Positions 1 to 8,032 of a stretch of 38,612 nt of DNA are shown piece after piece. The stretch spans positions 1 through 38,612 of the forward strand of contig PWRF01000237.1 in the NCBI GenBank assembly GCA_003556325.1, in the 5' to 3' direction. The notes under the pieces were generated by a model. It worked only from the letters and a program-made list of their open reading frames with translations. It was not told the DNA's origin and did not search any database. Every line of letters begins with the position of its first letter. Position 1 is the stretch's first letter. This DNA is from Bacteroidales bacterium. Its GTDB lineage: Bacteria > Bacteroidota > Bacteroidia > Bacteroidales > UBA7960. The translations under genes and the position numbers were made by a program.

Positions 1-1521
1 GCCGAAGAGCTTGTAACCCCTATTGATATAATTTACCAGATGGGTTTTTACAGTGATGCAAGGAGCTTTGTAAGAAACAGGGAGGCCACTGATCTGTTTA
101 TTGAACCCGACCTGGAAGGATATACAGCTGCCAGTTTTTTCCATACATCCGACATCATAGAGCGAGGGAAAGCTGCCGCCCGGAAGGCTGTTCCGGCACT
201 CATAGCTCTGCCGTCAAGAAAACTTCCTGTTGATGAAAAAGAGCGGATCCCGGAAAGGGAAGATATTAAACTGGTTATTGACTCTCTGGCGCTCATGGGC
301 CTTTACGACGTAAGGCCCTGGTTCGTGCGGAACACAATCAACATATCTCCGGGTGACACAATTACCGCTGCTACCTTAACAAGTGCCATTAACAGGCTGT
401 ATGCAACAAATTATTTTGACAGGGTGCACTATCAGCTGAAAAGATCTGAAGACACAGGCTACCTCATCCTGGAGCTTGATATGGCTGAACGCCCTGTAGC
501 TAACCTGTCGGCTGCCATTCATTTCAATTCCTTTACGGGAGCCGGGATAACCGGGCGTTTAGGTACCAACCGGTTTTTTCTGTATAATGCACATGCTTCA
601 GCCACCGTGTTGCTTGGCGAGCAACCGGCGATCAGGAGCAATGCCGTATATTTCACCAACGACAGGAGAAATATTTGGCTGCAGTGGAAAAACAAAGCAC
701 GCCGGCTGAACTTTCCGTTGTATGAAAACTTTGAAACCGTATCTGAATACAGGCAAGGCATCATCAGGAGTGAATTATCGTTTAACTGGCTTACCGGTCA
801 AAACTCTTTTGCCTCGGCCGGGATGGCCTATTTTTATCAGAGCCTTTCTCCCACCATGCGATCTCCCATACATCTTGAAGGTCATAACACAGCCCTTGAG
901 AGCAATTTACAATGGAAATATCATACACTTAACAGCAACTCCTTTCCCCACAGGGGCCAACGTATCCAGCTCAGAGGCAGCTTTATCTTTAACCAAAGCC
1001 CTTCTTTCAAAGAAATCACCATGAATGGCGAGGAAACCACTCCTGAAGAAATGGGTTTGTATTTACAGAACTTCATACAGGCGCAGCTTTTGTATGAAAA
1101 CTATATAACCATAAGAGACCGTGTTACGCAGATCTCACGTGTGCAGTTCGGCTACAACTTCCTGAGAGAACAAGGTTTTGTAAATAGTTTTAATGTGGGA
1201 GGAACGAATCTGTTTCTCGATAAACAGGTGACTTTTGCCGGGCTGAATGAATATGAGCTGCTGACAGAGTCGGTTATCGCTGGCGGCATAGGATACCGCT
1301 ACCACATCGGCAGGAATTTGTATGCAACTCTTTTTGGAAATGCAGCCCTGTTTGACTTTAAGCTGGATATGCCGGAAGAAATATCAAGAGAGAACTTTAT
1401 GTTTGGCGGAGCTGCCTCAATAGGCTATGACGGGTTGCTGGGTCCTGTGGAACTCAGCTTTTCCTACAGCCCGGAAACCGACAGGGTGATTGGCTATATT
1501 AATGTTGGCTGGGCTTTTTGA
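1..1521 (+). CDS. Patatin-like phospholipase with C-terminal Omp85-type barrel, 3' part only
   Basis: The reading frame is open from base 1, so the 5' part lies outside the window. The first visible residues (phrases such as DLFIEPDLEGYTAASFF and IIERGKAAARKA) resemble the end of the patatin phospholipase domain of Bacteroidota surface proteins. They are followed by one POTRA-like stretch (INISPGDTITAATL to about residue 160) and a long run of alternating beta strands ending in an aromatic residue (NVGWAF), typical of an Omp85/BamA-family barrel. The inferred place is the outer membrane. The catalytic Ser/Asp part is outside the window, so activity cannot be judged. A terminator-like hairpin follows the stop. 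Confidence is good for the family and low for the substrate. Confidence 0.85.
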   Translation, partial: AEELVTPIDIIYQMGFYSDARSFVRNREATDLFIEPDLEGYTAASFFHTSDIIERGKAAARKAVPALIALPSRKLPVDEKERIPEREDIKLVIDSLALMGLYDVRPWFVRNTINISPGDTITAATLTSAINRLYATNYFDRVHYQLKRSEDTGYLILELDMAERPVANLSAAIHFNSFTGAGITGRLGTNRFFLYNAHASATVLLGEQPAIRSNAVYFTNDRRNIWLQWKNKARRLNFPLYENFETVSEYRQGIIRSELSFNWLTGQNSFASAGMAYFYQSLSPTMRSPIHLEGHNTALESNLQWKYHTLNSNSFPHRGQRIQLRGSFIFNQSPSFKEITMNGEETTPEEMGLYLQNFIQAQLLYENYITIRDRVTQISRVQFGYNFLREQGFVNSFNVGGTNLFLDKQVTFAGLNEYELLTESVIAGGIGYRYHIGRNLYATLFGNAALFDFKLDMPEEISRENFMFGGAASIGYDGLLGPVELSFSYSPETDRVIGYINVGWAF

Positions 1522-1530
1522 CATTGGCGA

Positions 1531-1564
1531 AAGGCTTTGGAAACTACATTTCAAAGCCTCTTTT
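1531..1564 (+). terminator. Rho-independent terminator after the patatin-Omp85 gene
   Basis: A perfect 8-bp stem (AGGCTTTG at 1532-1539 with CAAAGCCT at 1552-1559) closes a 12-nt loop and is followed by CTTTT. It starts ten bases past the stop codon and lies just before the promoter-like box at 1577. Confidence 0.65.
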
Positions 1565-1576
1565 AAGCAGAAAATA

Positions 1577-1584
1577 TATCTTTG
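1577..1584 (+). promoter_or_regulatory. Bacteroidota -7 box (TATCTTTG) for the ccm operon
   Basis: An exact match to TAnnTTTG, placed about 45-60 nt before the ccmB start and just after the upstream terminator. No clear TTTG -33 element is seen 19-21 nt upstream. Confidence 0.5.
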
Positions 1585-1629
1585 CCGCCAGGTACCTGTG
1601 TAGGAGCATACATAAAGCCAGCACGGTGA

Positions 1630-2301
1630 ATGAAGAGGTTTATGCATAAAAGCAATCTGATAACTCTCATTTATAAGGACTTTCGCCTGGAATGGCGAAA
1701 TAAGTTTGCCCTGGGCGGGGTGATCCTTTATTTGATATCCACGGTTTTTGTTACGTATCTTGCTTTCGACGGCGTTATCGAAATGCGGACCTGGAATGCC
1801 CTATTCTGGTTGATACTGTTATTTGCTGCGACAAATGCCATTCTGAAAAGCTTTATACAGGAAGGAGAAAACCGGCAGTTGTTTTATTATCCATTGACAA
1901 ATGCACGGGAAGTGATTGGTGCCAAGATCATTTATAACAGTGCCCTGATGATTGTACTTAGCCTGGCAGGCTTGCTCGTTTTTATTGCCTTCATGGGAAA
2001 TCCCTTGCAAAATACTCCGGTGTTCCTGGCCAATATGTTGCTGGGCACAGTTGGCCTCGCCTCGGTGCTCACCCTTGTATCTGCGATTGCAGCACGGGCA
2101 AAAAACAATTTTACCCTGATGGCAATACTGGGCTTCCCTCTTGTGCTGCCCCTGCTCCTTATGACCATCAGGGTGTCTGAGCTTGGCTTATCAGGGGGAT
2201 CCTTCGCTGCAGCAGCGGGCGACGTTCTTATCATACTCCTGATAATTTCAATTGCGGTTGTCTTATCGGTACTTTTATTTCCTTATATTTGGAGAGAATA
2301 G
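1630..2301 (+). CDS. ccmB: Haem exporter membrane subunit CcmB
   Basis: A 223-aa protein with about six hydrophobic segments, the usual CcmB length. The N-terminus (LIYKDFRLEWRNKFALGG) and the segment FIQEGENRQLFYYPLTNAREVIGAKIIYN match the CcmB family, the permease partner of the CcmA ATPase in System I cytochrome c maturation. It acts in the inner membrane with CcmC to load haem on CcmE. It is first in a tight operon with ccmC, a ccmD-like gene and ccmE. No ccmA is adjacent; the orphan ABC ATPase at 5202-5813 is a candidate partner. An in-frame ATG at 1642 could be the true start, since it follows an AAGAGG run and trims only four residues. Confidence 0.9.
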   Translation: MKRFMHKSNLITLIYKDFRLEWRNKFALGGVILYLISTVFVTYLAFDGVIEMRTWNALFWLILLFAATNAILKSFIQEGENRQLFYYPLTNAREVIGAKIIYNSALMIVLSLAGLLVFIAFMGNPLQNTPVFLANMLLGTVGLASVLTLVSAIAARAKNNFTLMAILGFPLVLPLLLMTIRVSELGLSGGSFAAAAGDVLIILLIISIAVVLSVLLFPYIWRE

Positions 2302-2322
2302 CAACGCTGACATTTCTTGTCT

Positions 2323-3021
2323 ATGGACCAGGTGAAAAAAAATTGGTGGAAGCTAACCGGAATCGTTTTGCTGCTTTATGTTATCGTGGGCGGTTTGCTT
2401 TTTGATGTGCCCCAGCTGGATAACCTCCTGCAGAGTATCCGCAGTATCTACTTTCATGTGGGAATGTGGTTTGGTATGATATTTATCCTGGGTGTCGGGC
2501 TGGTGTTCAGCATAAGATACCTGTCAACTTCCGACCCAAAGGACGATCTTCGCGCGTTGTCGGCTGTAAAGACGGGCCTCCTGTTCGGGTTTCTGGGCCT
2601 GCTGACCGGCATGATCTGGGCAAAGTTTACCTGGGGTGCTTTCTGGCTTAATGATCCCAAGCTGAATGGTGCTGTCGTGGGTGTTTTCATCTATCTTGCC
2701 TACATGGTGCTGAGGTCGTCTGTGGATGACAGGGAGAAGAGGGCAAAACTCGCGGCGGTTTACAGCATATTTGCTTTTGTCCTGTTCATTGTATTTATCA
2801 TGATATTGCCCCGGACAGCAACATTTTCCATCCATCCGGGTATCGAGAGCAACCCGGCACTTGTTCCGGGAGATCTCGCTGCAGAGATGCGCCCGGTCTT
2901 CTATCCGGCTATGATAGGGTGGTTTATTATGTCATACTGGCTGTACAGGATAATGTTCAGGGTATCGGTTCTTGCAGAAATGACCAAAGAATTATCGGAA
3001 AACAAAAAAACAGAAGGATAA
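2323..3021 (+). CDS. ccmC: Haem-handling cytochrome c biogenesis protein CcmC
   Basis: A 232-aa membrane protein of the CcmC/CcsA haem-handling family with about six membrane segments. The tryptophan-rich motif appears as WGAFWLNDPKLNG, keeping the WGxxW core and the Asp but lacking the usual third Trp. His residues in YFHVGMWFG and SIHPGIES are likely axial haem ligands. CcmC delivers haem to CcmE at the periplasmic face. The ATG at 2323 is preferred to an in-frame TTG two codons upstream. It lies 21 nt after ccmB, and its TAA overlaps the ATG of the next gene (TAATG), which implies translational coupling. Confidence 0.9.
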   Translation: MDQVKKNWWKLTGIVLLLYVIVGGLLFDVPQLDNLLQSIRSIYFHVGMWFGMIFILGVGLVFSIRYLSTSDPKDDLRALSAVKTGLLFGFLGLLTGMIWAKFTWGAFWLNDPKLNGAVVGVFIYLAYMVLRSSVDDREKRAKLAAVYSIFAFVLFIVFIMILPRTATFSIHPGIESNPALVPGDLAAEMRPVFYPAMIGWFIMSYWLYRIMFRVSVLAEMTKELSENKKTEG

Positions 3022-3179
3022 TGGGAGAAACAAAAATGCTGGTGGTGGTACTGCTGTTATTGATCATTTTTATGGGAATAGCGGCATTCCTGTTCTACCT
3101 GGAAAAGCGGCTGGCTCATGCCGAAAAGGAACTCAAGTCATTAAAAGACGCGGAGGAGAAAAAAGCAGCAGAGAAATGA
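3021..3179 (+). CDS. Small CcmD-like membrane protein
   Basis: A 52-residue protein with one strong transmembrane helix (residues about 6-26, VVVLLLLIIFMGIAAFLFYL) and then a charged, coiled-coil-prone tail rich in Lys, Glu and Ala. Size, topology and position between ccmC and ccmE fit CcmD, which in other bacteria helps release haem-bound CcmE from the CcmABC complex. Sequence similarity in CcmD is too weak to prove it. Both ends overlap neighbours (TAATG with ccmC, ATGA with ccmE), so it is a real translated gene of the operon. CcoS-like proteins look similar, but the context argues against that. Confidence 0.75.
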   Translation: MGETKMLVVVLLLLIIFMGIAAFLFYLEKRLAHAEKELKSLKDAEEKKAAEK

Positions 3180-3577
3180 AAAGAAATCAGATCGTGGGCC
3201 TGGTGTTCATTGCAGTAGCACTTGGCGCAATAGTAAGTACTGTTTATCAGTCAGATACATATGCAAGCTTTGCTGATGCCCGCGATAATCCGGAACGTGA
3301 GTTTCATATCATAGGGGAGCTTGTACCCGGTCAGCCCATCGAGGAGGAGGTGGTTGACAATACATTAACGCTTCGTTTTCATCTAAGCGATGGGCACGGA
3401 GGCACAGCCGAAGTACTTTATTTTGGGGGCAAGCCTGTCGACTTCGAACGCTCCGACCAGGTCGTTCTCATTGGCAGCTATGAGGATGAGGTATTTCTGG
3501 CCAGCAGTATTCTGTTAAAATGCCCGTCAAAATACAAACCCCCCGAGGCAGATACCTCAGAGTACCTTTACGAGTGA
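3176..3577 (+). CDS. ccmE: Haem chaperone CcmE with a Cys-type (CxxxY) haem site
   Basis: A 133-aa protein with an N-terminal membrane anchor (residues 6-24) and an OB-fold periplasmic domain. It has the family landmarks EFHIIGELVPG, LTLRFHLSDG and VVLIGSYEDEVFLASSILLKCPSKY. The haem-attachment position of the family (HxxxY in E. coli) reads C116-P-S-K-Y120, so the covalent-haem His is replaced by Cys, a variant known from Desulfovibrio-like 'System I*'. CcmE carries haem from CcmBCD to the apocytochrome lyase. The start overlaps the previous stop (ATGA). No ccmF or ccmH follows; the next gene is convergent and begins 28 nt away. Confidence 0.9.
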   Translation: MKRNQIVGLVFIAVALGAIVSTVYQSDTYASFADARDNPEREFHIIGELVPGQPIEEEVVDNTLTLRFHLSDGHGGTAEVLYFGGKPVDFERSDQVVLIGSYEDEVFLASSILLKCPSKYKPPEADTSEYLYE

Positions 3578-3605
3578 GATTCAATAAAAGTGATATTTGT
3601 GCCGG

Positions 3606-4538
3606 TCAGGAGGATAGTTTTTCTACGATTGCCGGGAGGCGTTTCATCAGGGCCAGCTCTTTCATTTTTTCTTTTGCTTCCAGCACCGGTGAGCCAAAAT
3701 AGGTCTTATCCCCTTCAAGTGACTTGGCGATCCCGGACTGCCCCAGAACCACCGCTCCTTTGCCGATAGTAAGATCTTTCTGCACGCCGACCTGCCCCCA
3801 AAGGATCACATCGTCTTCAATATTGACGCATCCTGCCACTCCAACCTGGGCTGCAAACAGGCAGTTTTTACCGATTATTGTATCATGTCCTATCTGGATT
3901 AGGTTGTCAAGCTTGGTGCCTTCGCCAATGGTGGTGATGCCGGATACGCCACGGTCAATGGTTGTGTTGGCGCCTATTTCGGCATGGTCTCCAATCTCAA
4001 CATGGCCGCAGGATTCCAGTTTGTCATAATGCGATGGCCTGCGTTTGAAATAAAATGCATCCGCACCAATAACCGCACCTGAGTGGATGATCACATTGTT
4101 GCCAATAACGCAATGGTCATTTATGGTTACATTGGCATGGATGACACAATTGTCGCCAATAAGCACGTTATTCCCGATAAATACACCCGGCTGAACGACG
4201 GTGTTTTGTCCAATTTTGGCAGTGGGGCTGATCATGGCTTCGGAGGGCCGGAACGGACTGAATTTTTGTATCAGCAAAACAAAATCACGAAAGGGGTCGT
4301 CGGAAAAAATAAGGGCCTTCCCATTCGGAGAGGCCATTTTTTTGTTGATGATAATTGTAGATGCTGCAGACTGAAGGGCTTTTCTGTAGTATTTGGGATG
4401 GTCCACAAAGGTGATATCCCCCTTTTCCACCCTGTGTATCTCATTGATGCCGGTTATTTTGAAATCCGGGTTGCCGTCGTATTCGGCATTCATATATCCG
4501 GCAATTTCCCTGAGCGTTTTGTGTGGCGTAAGTTCCAT
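3606..4538 (-). CDS. LpxD-like acyltransferase paralogue (left-handed beta-helix)
   Basis: A 310-aa protein with an N-terminal LpxD-type uridine-binding-like domain (residues 1-100) and then about ten hexapeptide repeats (for example IGENVVIG-type triplets). It keeps the LpxD landmark KLDNLIQIGHDTIIG with its His, the catalytic base in LpxD. The loop normally reading GADGFGFA is changed to GADAFYFKRRPSHYDK, which may alter the acyl or sugar specificity. It is the second LpxD-like gene of this cluster; the standard one is at 8033-9067. It follows efp by nine bases and converges on ccmE. It could N-acylate a different UDP-amino sugar. The fold is confident, the substrate is not. Confidence 0.8.
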   Translation of the reverse strand: MELTPHKTLREIAGYMNAEYDGNPDFKITGINEIHRVEKGDITFVDHPKYYRKALQSAASTIIINKKMASPNGKALIFSDDPFRDFVLLIQKFSPFRPSEAMISPTAKIGQNTVVQPGVFIGNNVLIGDNCVIHANVTINDHCVIGNNVIIHSGAVIGADAFYFKRRPSHYDKLESCGHVEIGDHAEIGANTTIDRGVSGITTIGEGTKLDNLIQIGHDTIIGKNCLFAAQVGVAGCVNIEDDVILWGQVGVQKDLTIGKGAVVLGQSGIAKSLEGDKTYFGSPVLEAKEKMKELALMKRLPAIVEKLSS

Positions 4539-4547
4539 GTGGCTGGC

Positions 4548-5111
4548 TTATTTTACGCGTTCAGCGTAAGATTTAGTGCGGGTGTCAATTTTTATCTTTT
4601 CTCCGGAGTTGATAAACAGGGGAACGTTAACGGTTGCGCCCGTTTCAACCGTAGCAGGCTTAAGGGTATTGGTGGCTGTGTCTCCCTTGACACCGGGTTC
4701 GGTATATGTGATCTCCATTTCCACAAACGGGGGCAGCTCGCAATTCAGGGGAGTATCTGTATCCGCATGATAAACCACCTCCACATCCTGCCCTTCTTTC
4801 AGCAGTTCCGGGGCATTGATAAGGTGTTCTTCTATGCTGATCTGTTCAAAAGTGGTGGCATGCATAAAATGATAGCCAACATCGTCTTTATAAAGAAACT
4901 GATAAGGTCTTCTTTCCACTCTTGCCAGGTTTATCTTATGGCCGGCATTAAAGGTGTGCTGAAGCACTTTGCCGGTTTTCAGGTTTTTTAGTTTTGTGCG
5001 CACAAAAGCACCTCCTTTGCCTGGCTTTACATGCTGGAATTCGACGATCGTGTAAAGCTCGTTATTCAATTCCAGGCACAGGCCGTTGCGAAAATCTGCT
5101 GTGGTTGCCAT
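4548..5111 (-). CDS. efp: Translation elongation factor P
   Basis: A 187-aa, three-domain beta-barrel factor of normal length that stimulates peptide bond formation at polyproline stalls on the ribosome. The modification loop reads KPGKGGAF, with Lys32 as the residue that is modified in Lys-type EF-P. The EF-P C-terminal segment is present ([27 protein letters not shown]). It has its own promoter-like box 37-44 nt upstream and is followed after nine bases by the LpxD-like paralogue, so these two may form a transcript separate from lpxD-lpxC-lpxA. The association of efp with lpx genes is common in Bacteroidota. Confidence 0.97.
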   Translation of the reverse strand: MATTADFRNGLCLELNNELYTIVEFQHVKPGKGGAFVRTKLKNLKTGKVLQHTFNAGHKINLARVERRPYQFLYKDDVGYHFMHATTFEQISIEEHLINAPELLKEGQDVEVVYHADTDTPLNCELPPFVEMEITYTEPGVKGDTATNTLKPATVETGATVNVPLFINSGEKIKIDTRTKSYAERVK

Positions 5112-5147
5112 ATTAAAGTATTAATCAATAGTTTGGTAAAATTTGCA

Positions 5148-5155
5148 CAAAAGTA
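5148..5155 (-). promoter_or_regulatory. -7 box (TACTTTTG) of efp
   Basis: An exact TAnnTTTG match on the minus strand in the 90-nt gap before efp, with an A/T-rich leader of about 35 nt. It suggests efp and the second lpxD-like gene have their own promoter. Confidence 0.5.
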
Positions 5156-5201
5156 ATAAAAAAATGATATTTCCCGGCGACAAGCAGTCTTTAATGATCG
5201 C

Positions 5202-5813
5202 TTACAGGGTTAAAAGGGTGTAGTTTTCCGGGTATTCTTCAGGAAAATGGTTTGATGCAACAATAACCGTTTTGTTCCGGCCAAATTTTTCAAGCATCTC
5301 GCGATACCAGCTTCTGGCGTCTGCATCCAGGTTGGTGCAGGGCTCGTCAAGCAACAGCAGGCCGGCTTCGGGAATGATGGTGGAAGCCAGTTTTGCCTTC
5401 TGCTTCATCCCTGAGGAAAAGGTCTTTACAGGCTTTTTTGCAGAATTTTCCAGTCCGCTTAACCCAAGTATTTCTTCGGCGGAAAGGTCACCGGGAAAAG
5501 GTTTGAAACGCCTGACAAAGGCTATCAGCTCGGGAAAAGTAAATTCTTCAGGCAGTTCGACGTAAGGGCCGGTAAGGGAGGTGTGCAGGTACACTTTTTC
5601 CAGGTCGAGATCTTCATGATCTTTTTGCCAGGATATCCTTCCTTTGCTGGGTGTGAGATAAGAGGAGAGCAATTTGAGCAGAGTGGTTTTTCCGCTGCCG
5701 TTTTTGCCTGCTATAACATATTTTCCGCCTGCATGGAATCTATGGTTAAATCCCTGGAGTATCCATTTGTACTGATACTGTTTTCCAACATCAGTGCAGC
5801 TTACCGTAATCAT
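5202..5813 (-). CDS. Orphan ABC transporter ATPase (possible CcmA role)
   Basis: A 203-aa ABC nucleotide-binding domain with Walker A GKNGSGKTT, signature FSSGMKQKAKLA, Walker B LLLLDEPCTNLD and a switch His (VIVASNHF). It has no membrane domain and no permease gene beside it. It follows lpxA by eight bases, so it is probably cotranscribed with the lpx genes. The length matches CcmA, the ATPase of the haem exporter, and ccmB lies about 3 kb away without a ccmA of its own. That pairing is inference. A role with a lipid or lipoprotein exporter is equally open. Confidence 0.85.
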   Translation of the reverse strand: MITVSCTDVGKQYQYKWILQGFNHRFHAGGKYVIAGKNGSGKTTLLKLLSSYLTPSKGRISWQKDHEDLDLEKVYLHTSLTGPYVELPEEFTFPELIAFVRRFKPFPGDLSAEEILGLSGLENSAKKPVKTFSSGMKQKAKLASTIIPEAGLLLLDEPCTNLDADARSWYREMLEKFGRNKTVIVASNHFPEEYPENYTLLTL

Positions 5814-5821
5814 CGGGGCGG

Positions 5822-6610
5822 TTATTTTTCATGGTAGGAATAGCCTTTCATAATCCCCCTGCTTGATTTGGATATAAAACTGATGACCTCGTCGCGCTCG
5901 GGCGACGACGGCAATTCCGTTTCAATGTATGTCAATGCCTGGCTTACATTAAAGTTTTTCAGGTAGATGATGCGGTATATGTCCTGTATTTGGTTGATCT
6001 TTTCGCTGGTAAAGCCCCTGCGCCGCAATCCGATGGAGTTGATCCCCACGAAAGACAGGGGGTCCCGTGCGGCTTTGGTAAAGGGGGGCACGTCTTTTCT
6101 TACGAGGGATCCCCCGGAGATCATCACGTGTGCCCCTATGTTTACGAACTGGTGAACAGCTGACAGTCCTCCCAGGATGGCATAATCGTCTATGTTGATA
6201 TGTCCGGCCAGGTTGGCAGCATTCGCCAGGATGCAGTTGTTCCCGATAAAGCAGTCGTGGGCTACATGCACGTAGGCCATCAGCAGGCAATTGTTGCCAA
6301 TAACTGTTTTGTTGCTTTCCCTGGTGCCCCGGTTGATAGTTACAAATTCACGGATCGTGGTGTTGTCGCCAATTTCAACCGTTGTTTCTTCGCCGGCAAA
6401 CTTCAGGTCCTGGGGTATGGCACTGATCACTGCCCCCGGGAAGATACGGCAATTTTTGCCAATTTTGGCACCCTCCATGATCGTTACATTGGAACCTATC
6501 CAGGTACCTTCTCCTACTTCAACATTTTTATGAATGGTGACAAAGGGTTCTACGACCACATTCCTTGCAATTTTTGCCTGTGGGTGAACGTAAGCTAAAG
6601 GTTGATTCAT
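5822..6610 (-). CDS. lpxA: UDP-N-acetylglucosamine acyltransferase LpxA
   Basis: A 262-aa cytosolic left-handed beta-helix enzyme that transfers a 3-hydroxyacyl chain from ACP to the 3-OH of UDP-GlcNAc, the first step of lipid A synthesis. Hexapeptide repeats fill the first two thirds. The catalytic His lies in [14 protein letters not shown], as in E. coli LpxA, and [11 protein letters not shown] is typical of the family. The C-terminal helical domain (from about residue 190, [20 protein letters not shown]) is complete. Gaps of 12 and 8 nt to lpxC-fabZ and the ABC gene indicate an operon. Confidence 0.97.
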   Translation of the reverse strand: MNQPLAYVHPQAKIARNVVVEPFVTIHKNVEVGEGTWIGSNVTIMEGAKIGKNCRIFPGAVISAIPQDLKFAGEETTVEIGDNTTIREFVTINRGTRESNKTVIGNNCLLMAYVHVAHDCFIGNNCILANAANLAGHINIDDYAILGGLSAVHQFVNIGAHVMISGGSLVRKDVPPFTKAARDPLSFVGINSIGLRRRGFTSEKINQIQDIYRIIYLKNFNVSQALTYIETELPSSPERDEVISFISKSSRGIMKGYSYHEK

Positions 6611-6622
6611 CTGCTTTTCGTT

Positions 6623-8017
6623 TTATTTGTTTTTCCCGATCTGGGCCATCATCTCTGCTTCCATTACAACTTTGCCTCCAACGTAGGCGATTCCCCGCAT
6701 GTGGCAGATGCCTCTTCGCACAGGGCTTATCAGGCTCATTTTAAAGATGAGGGTATCTCCGGGGACTACTTTTTGCTTAAAACGTACGTTGTCGATTTTC
6801 AGGAAGTATGTCGAATAATTCTCGGGGTCTTCAACGGTTGACAATACAAGTATTCCCCCGGCCTGGGCCATGGCTTCCACCTGGAGCACTCCCGGCATAA
6901 TGGGTTCGTCGGGGAAGTGGCCTACGAAGAAGGGCTCGTTCATGGTGACATTCTTCACTGCCACGACGGAGGAGTCGGTGACCTCAATGATCTTGTCGAC
7001 CAGCAAAAACGGTGGCCGGTGTGGAAGCATCCGGCGTATGTCGTTAATGTCGTGTGCAGGCTTTTCCTTTGGATCGTATACCGGTATCTGTTCCAGTTCT
7101 ATCCTTTTTTTGATATGTTTCTGCAGTTCTTTGGCAAACAAGACATTCGATGCATGTCCTGGTTTTTTGGCAATGATATGCCCTTTAATTGGTTTTCCGG
7201 TAAGGGTAAGGTCGCCAACAATGTCGAGCAGCTTATGCCTGGCGGGTTCATTGCGAAAGGCAAGTTCCAGGTTGTTCAGGATGCCTTCCTTACGGACATC
7301 AACCCGGGGCTTGTTAAACACGTTGGCAAGCCTGTCCAGCTCTTCCTGCTTTACGGGTCTGTCGACAAACACAATGGCGTTGCTCAGATCTCCTCCTTTA
7401 ATGAGATTTTGGTTGAGCAGATACTCGAGCTCATGCAGGAAAACAAAGGTGCGGCATCCTGCCACCCCGTCTTTAAACTCATCAATGCTGTTTATGCTTG
7501 CATATTGATGACCGAGGACTTTTGACTGATAATCTATCAGGCAGGTAATGCGATAGTTGGCAGCCGGCAACGCGATGATTTCGCAGTCTTTTTCTTCGTG
7601 GTAAAAGCGGATCGGCTCCCGGATATCAAAATATTCACGGAAGGCGTCTTGTTCAACCACGCCTGCTTTTTCTATCGCTTCGGTATAATACCTGCTGCTG
7701 CCGTCGAGTATGGGGGTTTCAGGACAGTCTACTTCTATTACTGCGTTGTCGATGCCCATCCCGGTGAGGGCTGCCAGCGCATGTTCAACCGTGGCAATGC
7801 GCATTCCGTTCTTTTCGAGCGATGTTCCCCGTGCTGTGTCAGCAACCAGTCTCGCATCAGCCTCGATGAATGCATCTTCGCCAATGTCTTTACGTAAAAA
7901 ACGAATGCCCGAATTCACGGGCGCAGGTTTAATGGTAAGCGTTACTTTATGACCGGTGTGCAGGCCATGTCCCTCTACCGTGGCAGCCTGCCGGATGGTC
8001 TTTTGTTTTTCATTCAT
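6623..8017 (-). CDS. lpxC-fabZ: Bifunctional LpxC deacetylase / FabZ dehydratase fusion
   Basis: A 464-aa fusion. Residues 1 to about 310 are LpxC, the Zn-dependent deacetylase that commits UDP-3-O-acyl-GlcNAc to lipid A. The metal site is visible as VEHALAALTGMGIDN and RHKLLDIVGDL, with a further His in AKKPGH. Residues about 320-464 are FabZ, the 3-hydroxyacyl-ACP dehydratase, with RRMLPHRPPFLLVDKI and GHFPDEPIMPGVLQVEAMAQ giving the His and Glu of the active site. The fusion is standard in Bacteroidota and links lipid A and fatty acid synthesis, which draw on the same hydroxyacyl-ACP. It lies between lpxD (15 nt) and lpxA (12 nt). Confidence 0.97.
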   Translation of the reverse strand: MNEKQKTIRQAATVEGHGLHTGHKVTLTIKPAPVNSGIRFLRKDIGEDAFIEADARLVADTARGTSLEKNGMRIATVEHALAALTGMGIDNAVIEVDCPETPILDGSSRYYTEAIEKAGVVEQDAFREYFDIREPIRFYHEEKDCEIIALPAANYRITCLIDYQSKVLGHQYASINSIDEFKDGVAGCRTFVFLHELEYLLNQNLIKGGDLSNAIVFVDRPVKQEELDRLANVFNKPRVDVRKEGILNNLELAFRNEPARHKLLDIVGDLTLTGKPIKGHIIAKKPGHASNVLFAKELQKHIKKRIELEQIPVYDPKEKPAHDINDIRRMLPHRPPFLLVDKIIEVTDSSVVAVKNVTMNEPFFVGHFPDEPIMPGVLQVEAMAQAGGILVLSTVEDPENYSTYFLKIDNVRFKQKVVPGDTLIFKMSLISPVRRGICHMRGIAYVGGKVVMEAEMMAQIGKNK

Positions 8018-8032
8018 GGTCAGAGAATTGAA

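Noticed and set aside
4083-4991. Long plus-strand frame of 302 codons across lpxD-like and efp
   Set aside because: Complement shadow of two clearly recognised minus-strand genes.
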